This document shows positions 1 to 9,143 of a stretch of DNA of 64,000 bases, piece after piece (the first letter of the stretch is position 1; every line of letters begins with the position of its first letter). The DNA lies in the NCBI GenBank assembly GCA_018241505.1, contig JAFEDS010000024.1:122252-186251 (forward strand), in the 5' to 3' direction. The DNA is from Pseudomonadota bacterium (GTDB lineage Bacteria > Pseudomonadota > Gammaproteobacteria > Steroidobacterales > Steroidobacteraceae). Both the position numbers and the translations under genes were made by a program. The notes under the pieces were generated by a model. It was not told where the DNA came from and ran no database searches. It saw nothing but the letters and a program-made list of their open reading frames with translations.

Positions 1-806
1 CCCGCAGCCCGACCTTGCTCGAGACCTTCCTCGAAATACGGTTGAGTTATCCAACCCATGATTTGCTCCTCGCGGTCGGGCACCCGACGGCGTAACACCT
101 GATGCATCATTTCCCGGCTGACGGCGACCGGCCCCTTGTCCAGATAAGTCAGGAGCAAAAGCAGGTCTCGTCGCTCCAGCAATCCGGCCTCCGCCAGGAT
201 GATATCGAGGCGCTCAGGCGACTCAGGCCGCCTGGCGTACTTTAAGGCCTTCAGCAAGGCCCGCAAACGGGCCATAGTCGACAGGTTTTCATCCGCTATC
301 GCGGGCAAATCCACCAGCGAATGCCGGAAACTGGGGAGATACGGACGCAACGTTGGGGACACGTCTCCGAACAGGTCCGCAAATTCGCACGAAGCAGTCC
401 ATTCCCCTGGCCCTTGATGTGCCACTACGGAGACCACCGGGGGTAGCGGCAGTGTTCCCCCGTTTTGTTCATATAAGGTCGTCAGAAGGCGCACCACGTA
501 ACGCAGCAGTTGCAAGCGCGTGCCATCGTCGCACGAGCTTTTGTGTTCCAAGAGCAAGTACGCGAAGGCGTCGCCACCCGCTTTGAGTCGAAGGCGGAAG
601 AGCAGATCGGAGTGATGCTGGCGCAGTTCCTCGTCCACGAAAGAAGCCGGGAGTGGCTCGGGCATCTCGGGGCCGAGTTGCTCCACGACTGCCGCAGGCA
701 GGTGCTCGCGCAGGAACCTTCCGGCAAGCTCCGGGTCGCCCAGCACCTGCTTGAAGAAGGCATCGTGCAAGTTGGTGATCTGTGTCGACAAGGTCGCGTG
801 TTTCAT
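1..806 (-). CDS. Rpn family recombination-promoting nuclease/putative transposase (partial)
   Basis: An open reading frame of 268 codons starts at an ATG at 804-806 and runs off the left edge without a stop. The N-terminus (NLHDAFFKQVLGDPELAGRF, then FLREHLP) is the hallmark of the Rpn/YhgA-like PD-(D/E)XK family. The likely catalytic set is visible: the Asp of SDLLF around residue 71 and the Glu and Lys of LLLEHKSS around residue 90. The last visible residues (EEGLEQGRAA) match the charged C-terminal stretch common in this family, so only a short tail is probably missing. Family members are DNA endonucleases that promote RecA-independent recombination; their cellular role is often unclear. 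The gene stands alone, divergent from the FlhC-like regulator. No inverted repeats or direct repeats of an insertion sequence are visible on the right side. Confidence 0.85.
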   Translation of the reverse strand, partial: MKHATLSTQITNLHDAFFKQVLGDPELAGRFLREHLPAAVVEQLGPEMPEPLPASFVDEELRQHHSDLLFRLRLKAGGDAFAYLLLEHKSSCDDGTRLQLLRYVVRLLTTLYEQNGGTLPLPPVVSVVAHQGPGEWTASCEFADLFGDVSPTLRPYLPSFRHSLVDLPAIADENLSTMARLRALLKALKYARRPESPERLDIILAEAGLLERRDLLLLLTYLDKGPVAVSREMMHQVLRRRVPDREEQIMGWITQPYFEEGLEQGRAA

Positions 807-1007
807 GCACAGGCAACAGCGAAGAACCCGCCACACAGGCCGGCCTCTTCTGTCGCCGATTGCGATCATTGCAGCAGGGTATTTGCATGGATGTAAGCAC
901 CCAAATCTGTACCAATCAGCCAATAACTCGGTTGATGTTGCGTTCCGGGGCGCTCGAGCGGGAGCAAGTGGCGATTCTTCCCGAATAACGACCATTATCA
1001 CCATTGC

Positions 1008-1031
1008 GTTTTGGGAAAATTTTCCCAAAAC
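1008..1031. promoter_or_regulatory. 24-bp perfect palindrome, candidate operator
   Basis: The half-site GTTTTGGGAAAA is followed directly by its exact reverse complement, with no spacer. It lies 36 bp upstream of the FlhC-like start codon, in the divergent region shared with the Rpn-type nuclease gene. The AT-rich centre and lack of a loop favour a dimeric protein-binding site over a terminator. Which protein binds is unknown; the adjacent regulator is one candidate. Confidence 0.55.
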
Positions 1032-1067
1032 TAGCAAGCAACAAAAATCAGCACACAGGGACGTGCC

Positions 1068-1616
1068 ATGCGAATTTCGGACGATCGTTACAATCGCGAG
1101 CGGCTGTCACTCGACCTTGCTCTCAAATTCCTGCGCTACGAAGCTCGCACACAAACCATCCGGGCATGGACCGGATTGAGCGATGACCGGATCCGGAATC
1201 TCTATCGCTCCTACATGAGCCGCGGCGGCAACTTCGTCCCACGCCATCGCGGGAAGTCGCCGCACCAGGTGGCTTACTTCATGCGGTCACATCGATTGCA
1301 GTGGGAGAGCGCGCAATTGGCGAGCCTGTTGAGTTTGTTTGGTGTGGTCCCCCTGCAATCGAGCCCGGAAGTGGCTGCCGCGCTCCCGTCGGTCGGCCGC
1401 GGGGAACGACTCTGCAGCGCCTTCGAGCTGTATCGCACAACGATTCCCACTGCGCAGATTTCTTTCGAACACTCGGTATTTCTTGCCAAGGCATTGGCCC
1501 GTGGCGATCAGATCAAACTCGATGGCTGCCGGGAGTGCGGAGGTCTGCTCGTCATGGAGCGGCTGCCCCTGCGCGAGCGGCGGTGTCAGTACTGCCTGGT
1601 CACGCAGTCCGGCTGA
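1068..1616 (+). CDS. FlhC family transcriptional regulator (orphan)
   Basis: The 182-aa protein resembles FlhC, the subunit that with FlhD activates class II flagellar promoters. The N-terminal helical part (RERLSLDLALKFLRYEARTQ, then WTGLSDDRIRNLYRSY) matches the FlhC DNA-binding region. The C-terminus carries two Cys pairs, CRECGG near residue 159 and CQYC near residue 174, at the place where FlhC binds zinc. The length is close to that of enteric FlhC (about 190 aa). No flhD-like gene and no flagellar genes are present here, so the target is unknown. The start ATG is preceded by only a weak purine stretch (AGGGACG). A 24-bp palindrome upstream may be its own operator. The family call is fairly firm; a flagellar role is not established. 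Confidence 0.7.
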   Translation: MRISDDRYNRERLSLDLALKFLRYEARTQTIRAWTGLSDDRIRNLYRSYMSRGGNFVPRHRGKSPHQVAYFMRSHRLQWESAQLASLLSLFGVVPLQSSPEVAAALPSVGRGERLCSAFELYRTTIPTAQISFEHSVFLAKALARGDQIKLDGCRECGGLLVMERLPLRERRCQYCLVTQSG

Positions 1617-1684
1617 CCTACGCGCCTCGGCTGCTCGCTGGAACCTCCGGCGGTGAACGTGGCCGACCTACGAGTCATCGGGCC

Positions 1685-2695
1685 TCATCGAGGCGGGTGG
1701 CAGGCACTCGGCAGCATCTTGTCGGGAATGTTGGTGTAACGCTGATAGTCGTTAACTGACACCGTCACATCCGGTGGTGCAGCCGCATGCCCGCAGACCC
1801 AGTGCAGCTCGGTTCCACGCGAACCCGGAACCAACACCAGGTGGCCTCCTGTGATCTTTTTGTTGGCCGCCCGCCCATACTGAATATCAACGGCGCCCTG
1901 GGCCACTCGAATGGCGCCCACATATTTCGCCGTGTCGGGCAGCGTCACATCCAGCTTGGATGAGTCGATGGAATTGAGTGGCGTGCCGCCGGCAACAGCC
2001 GCTGCGACCGCCGTTTTGAAGGGCTCGGCCATGACCAACCCTTCCGTGATCTGCGCCCGGATCGTGTAGTCCTGGTACGCGGGAATCGCGATGGCGGCCA
2101 CGAGGCCGATGCCCGTAGGTCCGAACAACATGACGCCGATGACGGCCACAATCGCCAGCCCGATCGACACCGGCGGTGCCGGGCCCGCCTGGGCGATGTC
2201 TTCGGGCGACTCGGCGCGGCGCACCACGAGCGTGCCGGCTATCTTGTCATGCAGAGTCTGCCGTCGCTCAGTGAACACGGCCATGGCAAACCCGATCCCC
2301 AGAATCAGGTAGCTCAGAATATGGCCGAACAATCGGCCCAGCGCGCGCCCCAAGCCGATCCGTTCGCCATTCAGGTCGGTTACTTTGAGATCCAGCGCCT
2401 TTTTGCCCAGCGTTGCCTGCAGGCTGGAGCTCTCCATGAGCGCGTAATAGAGGCAACCCACAACAGGCAGGACCAGTGCCATCAAGCCGCCCTTGGGGCC
2501 GAGCGCCAATCTCGGGACCTGCATTACAATCATGACAATGATGTAGTCGATTACGAAGGCACCGGATCTTTTCCAGAAACCGGCATACGGCATCGAACCG
2601 CCGGAGCGGTATTCGGACTGGGAGGCCGTGGCGGGACTGACCGCGTAGCGGTTGTCGGTCGAACGGGGGGACGAAGTCGAGCTCTCACCGTGCAT
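1685..2695 (-). CDS. RDD domain protein fused to a pilin-like C-terminal domain
   Basis: The 336-aa protein has two parts. Residues about 35-165 form an RDD membrane domain: YAGFWKRSGAFVIDYIIVMI with further hydrophobic segments and a TLGKKALDLKV stretch. From about residue 185 it looks like a type IV major pilin: a hydrophobic helix ending AAIAIPAYQDYTIRAQITEG, a pilin-like globular region, and two C-terminal Cys (WVCGH and SACHPP) placed like the pilin disulfide loop. The prepilin peptidase site (GFTLIE type) is absent, so the pilin part should stay anchored to the membrane rather than be assembled. I chose the ATG at 2695 because GGGAG lies 7 nt upstream; an in-frame TTG sits two codons earlier. 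It follows tamB on the same strand. Function unknown. Confidence 0.7.
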   Translation of the reverse strand: MHGESSTSSPRSTDNRYAVSPATASQSEYRSGGSMPYAGFWKRSGAFVIDYIIVMIVMQVPRLALGPKGGLMALVLPVVGCLYYALMESSSLQATLGKKALDLKVTDLNGERIGLGRALGRLFGHILSYLILGIGFAMAVFTERRQTLHDKIAGTLVVRRAESPEDIAQAGPAPPVSIGLAIVAVIGVMLFGPTGIGLVAAIAIPAYQDYTIRAQITEGLVMAEPFKTAVAAAVAGGTPLNSIDSSKLDVTLPDTAKYVGAIRVAQGAVDIQYGRAANKKITGGHLVLVPGSRGTELHWVCGHAAAPPDVTVSVNDYQRYTNIPDKMLPSACHPPR

Positions 2696-2722
2696 AGTCA
2701 ACTCCCTGTGGACGCGATGGTT

Positions 2723-2746
2723 ATAGCGGGCCCCGGGGCCCGCTAT
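2723..2746 (+). terminator. GC-rich 24-bp perfect palindrome with a T-run on the + strand
   Basis: TATAGCGGGCCC is followed by its exact reverse complement and then TTTT reading on the + strand, which is the form of an intrinsic terminator. The adjacent genes (tamB and the RDD-pilin gene) are both on the - strand, and the tamB stop codon lies inside one arm. It could block antisense transcription into tamB, or simply act as a hairpin at the 3' end of the tamAB mRNA. On the - strand no T-run follows. Confidence 0.4.
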
Positions 2747-5700
2747 TTTTGAATGGTGTAGACCAGGTCGGCCCCTCTGGCCTGCCCGACTTCAGTCTTG
2801 ATCGTCCAGCGATCGCCGAGACTGTAACGCAACTTGAGCACATTCAACTGTTCGGTCAGGGCTATGCCGTAACTGACATACAACCGCGGCGAAAGATAAC
2901 GCCCCAACACCAACGAGGTCTCGTTGGTCAGGTCGGATTCGAGACTCACGTCCTCGATCCCCACCTTCGAGCCCAGTTGTTGCGCCAGGATGGCACCGCC
3001 CTGCGCCAGCATTTCATTGCTGCCGGATTGACGGCCCTGCGCGGATTCAAACGACCCGCCGGACAGGATCAAGGAGGCGATCTGGGACTGGGTCAGCGAA
3101 GGATCCGAGAAGAAGCTCATGCGCGGTTGGAGCAAGGTGCCGCGCACGTTCACGCCCGCAATGACATCCGGAAACTCCTTGACCGCCCGGATATCCAGTC
3201 CCGGGTTGGTAACCGGGCCGCCGGTAAATATCAGCCGGCCGCGCTGGATATCGAGCTTGCGTGCATATGCCGAGTACTTCCCCTGTTCAATAGAGAGCTC
3301 GCCCTGGGCGGTAGAGGCCTCGTCGTAGCCGCTGCGGACGGTCACGTTGCCGGTCAGCCGGCCGGTCAAACCCGAGGTGTCGATGCTGACTTTATCTTCG
3401 AGGCCGAGGGAGATGGTGCTGGTCACCTCGAAGCGTTTGGTTGGATCGGTCTGCTCCTGGCCCACGACCACTTCGTCCGAGGATGACCGGACCGCACCGG
3501 TCAGGTCCGCCGGGACTATCTTGGCGTAGGGAACCTTGACGGACCCCGTGACATCGATCTTGCGGCCGCTGATGTTGAATTGCAGGTTGGGTGAGGCATC
3601 GATCTGGGCCTCGGGTACATCGGTCACCCGCAGGTTCGAGCCATCGACATTGACCGTGCCGTACGGCAGGGAATTGCGCCATTCGAGCCGGCCGGTTGCA
3701 TGGGCAATGCCGGAGCCGATCCGCGCGGAACCCTTGAAGTCCACGCCGTTGTCGGTCAGGCGCGCATCGAATGCGAGTTGCCGCAATCCCATGTTCACCT
3801 GGTAGTAGTCGATTTCACCCTCGGAGATTTTGAGCGTGCCATCCACGAGCGGCGTGCCCAGGGTACCGGCGATCTTCATGTCGCCATCCAGGTGGCCCGC
3901 CGCCCGGTCGATGTCCGGCACATACAGGGTGACCAGGCCGAGTTGGTCGGTATGGGCGTGAAGCTCACCCTGGACCGGCATCGCCTGCCAGTTATCGCCG
4001 CTCCTCTGCGCCACCAATGTCCCCTGGATGGTGCCCACATCACCCGACTCGAGCCCGACCTCACCGGCGACGATGTTGCGATTGGCATTCAGGGTGATGA
4101 AACCGGAGCCGATTTTCGCGTGGTCGATGCGCCCGCTCGACAGCTTGTGTGACAACACCGCATCGGTGAGATCCGCCCTGATGTTGCCTTCCGGCAGCTC
4201 GCCCGCGACACCCGCGGCATGTGCCACGAAGTTGATCTGACCGCTGTAGTCCACCGCACGTGTCATGCCCGCGGTAAAAGTAGAAAGCGGCATCTGGTTG
4301 GCGTTGAAGGTTGCGTTCCACTGCCGCGGATTCCACGCCCCATCGGCACAAATACTGCCCGGCGTACCCACCATACACATTCGTTCGCCCCGAACCTCGT
4401 CCGCTGAAACCACGAGGCCCACCGGATGCTCGAGCTTCAATCGCAGCGACTCCGTGCCAATGATCTGCATGGACTGCATTTGTCCCTGCCACACGCCATT
4501 GTTGAGCGGTCCATTGGCCGCCGCCGCCAGCGACATGCCGAGCGCCTTCGCATCCAAACGCACGTCATAGTTGCTGGAGCGGCCGTTCAGCTTGAAATTC
4601 AGCTCATCGAGCGTGCGATCCCGATAGACGAGGGTGCGGACGCGCGCGGTCACCTTCGATTCGTACTGTGGGCTCGGATTGAAATCGATGTCCGCCAGCA
4701 GATCGCTGATGTTGATCCCTTCGTGTTGGATTCCGCTGGCGTGCACCGTGGCGGCCACTATCGGCTCGCGGGTGGTGCCGCGGATCGTGCCGTTGCCTTC
4801 CAGGGTGCCGCGGCTGTCGGGCGACAACAGGCTCAGGTCCTTGGCGCTCACGGCAAAGCGCAGGTCGAATGTATCGTTCAGATGGCCATCCACGGCGAGG
4901 TTGGTTCCGCCCAGTGCCATGCGCAGCTTGTCGAATTGCCAGGTGCTGCCGGTGCGCACGAATTTGCCGCTGCCGCTGGCGGGCACAGCGCGCAGGCGGC
5001 CGCTAATGTCATGGATGTCGACCGAGAAATCGCCGTTGCCGTCGAACCGCTCTCCCTGGGTGGCGAAGTTGAAACTCAGCCGGCCCGGCAAGTCGCTGCG
5101 CAGGAGCGCCGGATTGACATCCACAATGTGTCCGGAAAACGCCCAACGGTCGGCCGGGGTCCAAACAGTTTCGCCGCTGACCGTGGCATGTCCTCCATAC
5201 AGGTCGACATCGCCCTGGGTGAAGGTGAACCGATCCTTCGCCAGCTCACCCACAATAGTCGTCTGCATGGGGGGAAGCTCTTTCGCCTGGGCCATTCCGG
5301 TGGCATGCACGGAATAGGGCCAGGTTCCCTCCAAAGTATATTCACCCGTGGAGCTGTGAAACGGGGCTACCTTGCCGACCAGCGGCCACCGGAAATTCTG
5401 CCACGTGCCGCGAAGGTTGAGACGCGGACCATTCTTCACAACCTCGATGGTCCCGCCTGCCGAGGCGTGCGCACCGGATTCCCGATGAGTCACCCCGATG
5501 TGTTTGGCCCACAGGACATGGTTGCTGTAGGCACCTTCAAACTCCGAATCGAACAGGCCGGCATTCAGGCCCGCGGAATTCAACGGGCCGTGGATGCGAA
5601 AGCCATTGCCGTTGCCCTGCATGTTCACGTGGCCGGAAATCAGGCCGAGGATGCGGTTGCCGCCCCAGGCGGTGACATCCAGATCGTGGATCATGGCGCG

Positions 5701-6459
5701 GCCCTGCCAGTGCCATTGATTGGTGAGGGTCAGGAACTGGCCCGTGTAGTCGGCACGGAAGGGCGCGAGCGTGTGGGCCGTCACTTCGAGCCGGTTCAGA
5801 TCGCCCTGGCTCACGGTATTCACCGACCAGGCGGGTTGGTCCTCCGGCGTCCAGGTGAGCTTGTTCTGGAAATGGATGCGCAGCGGATCGTAGGCCGACA
5901 GCTCGCCGGTACCCTCGATGTTCAGGTGTCCCGACTGTCCCGTTAGCTGATAGAAGCGAAGCTGGCGGTAGCGCGCAATACCGGAGGCCTCGAGATGGCT
6001 GTATTCGAGATGAAAGCCGTTGTAGACCGCGAGCGTGGCCGAGCCGACCCGCAGATGCTCCGCGCTGACAATGAGCCAGCGCGGCAGAAAAAAGGGAGTC
6101 GACGGCTTGGGGGGAATCCGGCGGCGTTTGATCTCAACCGCCGCGCTTTCAATGGAGGCCCCCTTGGTCCGGACGGTCTGAAACAGAAGCGGAGTGAGCT
6201 CGATCCGGGCGTTGATGTTCTTGAAGGTCAGGTGGACCAGGTGATGATCAATCTCGACCTGGTCAATGTGAATGCCCCGCGCCAGCGTGCCGCGGACCCC
6301 GAGGAACTCGAGCCCCGTGTTGCCCGCCTTGTGCGGAATCTTCCCAAACAGGAATTGCAGGCCCGGTTCGGTGAAGGCGAAGTAGTAGAACGCCGCGCTC
6401 GGCACCGCGACCGCGGTGAGTATCAGGATACCGGCAATGAGCAGCAGCAGGCGGCGCAT
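2743..6459 (-). CDS. tamB: Translocation and assembly module subunit TamB
   Basis: This 1238-aa protein is the inner-membrane-anchored partner of TamA. It has one N-terminal membrane helix (residues about 3-25), a very long repetitive beta-rich region of the AsmA-like/bridge type, and a C-terminal DUF490 domain (about 860-1238) with the typical ending LSPRLYVSYGIAL and RYSLGDRWTIKTE. Proteins of this family span the periplasm and are linked to outer-membrane protein insertion and to phospholipid transport between membranes. The length is usual for TamB (about 1250). It starts 4 bp after the tamA stop, so the two are surely one operon. Its stop codon lies within a GC-rich palindrome. Confidence 0.93.
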   Translation of the reverse strand: MRRLLLLIAGILILTAVAVPSAAFYYFAFTEPGLQFLFGKIPHKAGNTGLEFLGVRGTLARGIHIDQVEIDHHLVHLTFKNINARIELTPLLFQTVRTKGASIESAAVEIKRRRIPPKPSTPFFLPRWLIVSAEHLRVGSATLAVYNGFHLEYSHLEASGIARYRQLRFYQLTGQSGHLNIEGTGELSAYDPLRIHFQNKLTWTPEDQPAWSVNTVSQGDLNRLEVTAHTLAPFRADYTGQFLTLTNQWHWQGRAMIHDLDVTAWGGNRILGLISGHVNMQGNGNGFRIHGPLNSAGLNAGLFDSEFEGAYSNHVLWAKHIGVTHRESGAHASAGGTIEVVKNGPRLNLRGTWQNFRWPLVGKVAPFHSSTGEYTLEGTWPYSVHATGMAQAKELPPMQTTIVGELAKDRFTFTQGDVDLYGGHATVSGETVWTPADRWAFSGHIVDVNPALLRSDLPGRLSFNFATQGERFDGNGDFSVDIHDISGRLRAVPASGSGKFVRTGSTWQFDKLRMALGGTNLAVDGHLNDTFDLRFAVSAKDLSLLSPDSRGTLEGNGTIRGTTREPIVAATVHASGIQHEGINISDLLADIDFNPSPQYESKVTARVRTLVYRDRTLDELNFKLNGRSSNYDVRLDAKALGMSLAAAANGPLNNGVWQGQMQSMQIIGTESLRLKLEHPVGLVVSADEVRGERMCMVGTPGSICADGAWNPRQWNATFNANQMPLSTFTAGMTRAVDYSGQINFVAHAAGVAGELPEGNIRADLTDAVLSHKLSSGRIDHAKIGSGFITLNANRNIVAGEVGLESGDVGTIQGTLVAQRSGDNWQAMPVQGELHAHTDQLGLVTLYVPDIDRAAGHLDGDMKIAGTLGTPLVDGTLKISEGEIDYYQVNMGLRQLAFDARLTDNGVDFKGSARIGSGIAHATGRLEWRNSLPYGTVNVDGSNLRVTDVPEAQIDASPNLQFNISGRKIDVTGSVKVPYAKIVPADLTGAVRSSSDEVVVGQEQTDPTKRFEVTSTISLGLEDKVSIDTSGLTGRLTGNVTVRSGYDEASTAQGELSIEQGKYSAYARKLDIQRGRLIFTGGPVTNPGLDIRAVKEFPDVIAGVNVRGTLLQPRMSFFSDPSLTQSQIASLILSGGSFESAQGRQSGSNEMLAQGGAILAQQLGSKVGIEDVSLESDLTNETSLVLGRYLSPRLYVSYGIALTEQLNVLKLRYSLGDRWTIKTEVGQARGADLVYTIQK

Positions 6460-6463
6460 GGCG

Positions 6464-8287
6464 CTAGAGCTTGGGTGAGAAGTTGATATGCAGGCGTGGG
6501 CTCGCCCCCGATCGCGATATAGGCTCCGCTATGTCGACTCCCAATGTCACGACCGGCAAGCGGACCCTGAATCCCACGCCGACTGAATACTCCAACGGCG
6601 TGCCGCCAAAACGGTTGAACGAGTTGCCATAGTCAAAAAAGGCGGCCACGCCAAAGTTGCGGGGCAGGTCGCGAATGACTTCCACCGTTCCGGTGATCAC
6701 ATCCTTACCGCCGACCTTGACCGTTCCGAGCTTCGTCGCACACGAGCCGTCGGCCCGGAGAATGGGCTGATGGGTCGTCGCATCCCTCTGGCAGACATCC
6801 TGGGTGGGCGAAAGGGCGTTGTATGCAAAGCCGCGCACGCTGTTGTCGCCGCCGGCGAAAAACCTCTCTACCACGGGAAGGTTACTGAATCGCGAAACCA
6901 GTGTGGCCCCGATCTCGTCGCGCAACAGCAGGTGCCATTTCGGATAAAAGTTGAACACCCGGACACCGGTCAAGTGTGCCTGCAGGAAGCGGGTATTGGC
7001 CCCCACGAGCCCGTCCGACCCTTTGACTTCCAGGAACAGCCCATGTTGGAAGATCGGTTCACCCAGGTAACCCTTGGGCACGGAGGCAACGTCGATGCCC
7101 GGAATGAGGAGCTTGTCGCTGCGGGTTTCGGCCGCCGATTCACCGGTCGTTTTCATGGCCTGAATGAAATAGACGTACTGCCAGTTACCGGCCACCTTGG
7201 TGATGCCAGGCTGCAGATATTCGTTCCGGGTCGTGACATCCGCCAGGTCCCGCTGTTCCACCACGCCCTGCAGGGTCAATTTTTCCACGGCCGGATCGCC
7301 GATGGGAATGATGTAGTTGCTCTGGACCTGGTATTTCGTGACCTGAGCCGCCTGGACGAGGACGTTAAAACGGTGGCCGCGGGAGTTGATTCGACGGTTC
7401 TCCCAGGTCAGGGTTCCCCGGGGGCCGGTGTCGGTGGCATAACCACCACCGACGGAATACCAATTCCGGCGGATGGGGTCGGCCTTGATGTTGACCGGGA
7501 CAACGTGAGCGGCGCGGTCGGGCTCGCCGGGTAACACTTCCAGGTTGGCGAAGTATTGCGCATCGTCGAGCGCGAATTGCGTGCGCAGAATCTCTGTCAG
7601 GTCAAACGGTTGATCCTGTTTGTACCGCAGGTAACGGCGGACCAGGCTGTCGTTGATTACGTGTTGTTCAATATGCGTGACTCCGAAGCGATAACGCTCG
7701 CCCGTCTGCAGCTCCAGGCCGATGGCAGCCTTGTGACTGGCGGGGTCGACGATGAGGTCGCTGCGTGTCAGCTTTGCATCGAAGTAACCGTAGGTCGCGG
7801 CGGTGCGCTGCAGCTCACCTTTCAGGCTGTCGTACGCCGGATGATTCAAGCGGTCGCCGTGATGAATAGGCAGATTGTCGGTGATTCGGGTGAACAGCGC
7901 ATCGGCCGCGCCGGCGCCATGCACCTGGACATCGATTTTGTCCACAATCACCGGCGGACCCGGATCGATGTTGACGGTGACCTTCCAGTCACCGCGGCCT
8001 GTATTGTTAACTTCGGCGTGGACCGTCGGGTCGTAGTAGCCGTAGGGCCGGAGCGCCGACTGCACCTCCCGCTCAACGCGATCATGCAGGCGCTCGATGG
8101 TATCGGCGCTCAGGTCAGTGCTCTTTTTGTAGCGCTCAAAGCTCAGGTAGGCGAGGACATTCGCGCGCAACTGATCGTCAACGCCGTGGATCTCCACGCT
8201 GACGTTGGCCCGAACGAGTGAGCTGGCGAACAGGCACAACCAAACCAATGCGGCCCGGGCCTGCGGGAAGGAGGTGCGCTGCGCCAT
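6464..8287 (-). CDS. tamA: Translocation and assembly module subunit TamA (Omp85/BamA family)
   Basis: The 607-aa outer-membrane protein has a signal peptide (cut probably after the Ala of SSLVRA, residue about 28), POTRA-like domains to about residue 265 and an Omp85 beta-barrel after that. The barrel shows the family pattern ERFFAGGDNSVRGFAYNALS, and the chain ends in a short beta signal with a hydrophobic terminus (HINFSPKL). With TamB it forms the TAM complex. I start at the ATG at 8287; a TTG codon directly before it is less likely. The 67-bp gap to the next upstream gene, which is on the same strand, probably holds the tamAB promoter. Confidence 0.93.
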   Translation of the reverse strand: MAQRTSFPQARAALVWLCLFASSLVRANVSVEIHGVDDQLRANVLAYLSFERYKKSTDLSADTIERLHDRVEREVQSALRPYGYYDPTVHAEVNNTGRGDWKVTVNIDPGPPVIVDKIDVQVHGAGAADALFTRITDNLPIHHGDRLNHPAYDSLKGELQRTAATYGYFDAKLTRSDLIVDPASHKAAIGLELQTGERYRFGVTHIEQHVINDSLVRRYLRYKQDQPFDLTEILRTQFALDDAQYFANLEVLPGEPDRAAHVVPVNIKADPIRRNWYSVGGGYATDTGPRGTLTWENRRINSRGHRFNVLVQAAQVTKYQVQSNYIIPIGDPAVEKLTLQGVVEQRDLADVTTRNEYLQPGITKVAGNWQYVYFIQAMKTTGESAAETRSDKLLIPGIDVASVPKGYLGEPIFQHGLFLEVKGSDGLVGANTRFLQAHLTGVRVFNFYPKWHLLLRDEIGATLVSRFSNLPVVERFFAGGDNSVRGFAYNALSPTQDVCQRDATTHQPILRADGSCATKLGTVKVGGKDVITGTVEVIRDLPRNFGVAAFFDYGNSFNRFGGTPLEYSVGVGFRVRLPVVTLGVDIAEPISRSGASPRLHINFSPKL

Positions 8288-8357
8288 CAAAACGGTGCGA
8301 TATAACGTGTGCGGTCACAAAAGATGACATAGATTCTAGCTGGGCCGGCGCGCAGCC

Positions 8358-9140
8358 TCACGGCCATTCGCTGGCGGCGAGGTCGAAACGGGTATCGCTG
8401 AGGGGGATGCCCTCGGGGCCAAAGCGACGCTCCGTGAGCGAAACGGCCCCCGACGTTTCCAGCAGGAGGACGGTGGAACAGCGGGTTCCATAGTCTTTAT
8501 TGCTGACGAAGGGAGAAGACAGGAGCTGCTCCCACTCCCGCGACAAGCCGGTATCCGGCAGCACGTCATCGACTCCGGCCTGAGTCGGGTCGGCCAGGAT
8601 CGCGAACAATGCGTCGCTGGAAATGTTGTCAGGCTGTTTCACCAGCGGGTCGAAGCGGCGCCGGACACGTTGGAGTTTTGGCCACGGCGTATCCAGCAGC
8701 TCGTTGGAAAGCCCATAAATACCGGGCGGCAGTGAGCGTGCGAGCTCGGGAGCCCGGTTGGATACGTACCACAGCGACTCGCGGTCGGCCAACAGCAGGT
8801 TGAAACCGGAGTACGTATCCGCGAGCGGCTCGAGCTTCTGAATGGACTGCGTGACTGTCCCCGGATTGCGTAAATAGCCCGGAATCAGGTTGCCTCGCGA
8901 GGGCGAGCCGGGGGCAGGCCGCTGCAGCTCGCGGAAGTTCGTAACAATCCCGAACCGCCGCCGCCGGTCGAGACCCAACCAGGTTCCGCCGGCCCGCAGA
9001 TCGCGGCCCGCAATGATTTCATCGGGCGCCGGCCACTTCCCCATGGGCTCGGTCGGGCGTTCATGAAACTCGTCGCGGTTGGCGGCGACCACGAGCTCGT
9101 AGCGCGGATGCACCCGCCAGGCAATGACCAGCAGGCACAT
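8358..9140 (-). CDS. NRDE family protein (TANGO2-like)
   Basis: The 260-aa protein begins MCLLVIAW and has the signature AANRDEFHERP near residue 19, followed by WPAPDEIIAGRDLRAGGTWL; both define the NRDE/TANGO2 family. The Cys at position 2 is conserved and has been suggested to act as an N-terminal nucleophile, but the biochemical role is not settled; the eukaryotic relative is linked to haem or lipid handling. Length is normal for bacterial members. It starts 3 bp after the nudC stop, so the two are co-transcribed, which may hint at a housekeeping or metabolite-repair role. Confidence 0.88.
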   Translation of the reverse strand: MCLLVIAWRVHPRYELVVAANRDEFHERPTEPMGKWPAPDEIIAGRDLRAGGTWLGLDRRRRFGIVTNFRELQRPAPGSPSRGNLIPGYLRNPGTVTQSIQKLEPLADTYSGFNLLLADRESLWYVSNRAPELARSLPPGIYGLSNELLDTPWPKLQRVRRRFDPLVKQPDNISSDALFAILADPTQAGVDDVLPDTGLSREWEQLLSSPFVSNKDYGTRCSTVLLLETSGAVSLTERRFGPEGIPLSDTRFDLAASEWP

Positions 9141-9143
9141 CGG

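Noticed and set aside
1-1070. Insertion sequence around the Rpn-type nuclease gene
   Set aside because: No terminal inverted repeats or target duplications are visible; the family is often chromosomal and the left end is outside the window.
4426-5946. A 506-codon open frame on the + strand within tamB
   Set aside because: Shadow of tamB with an arginine/alanine-rich composition and no start signal.
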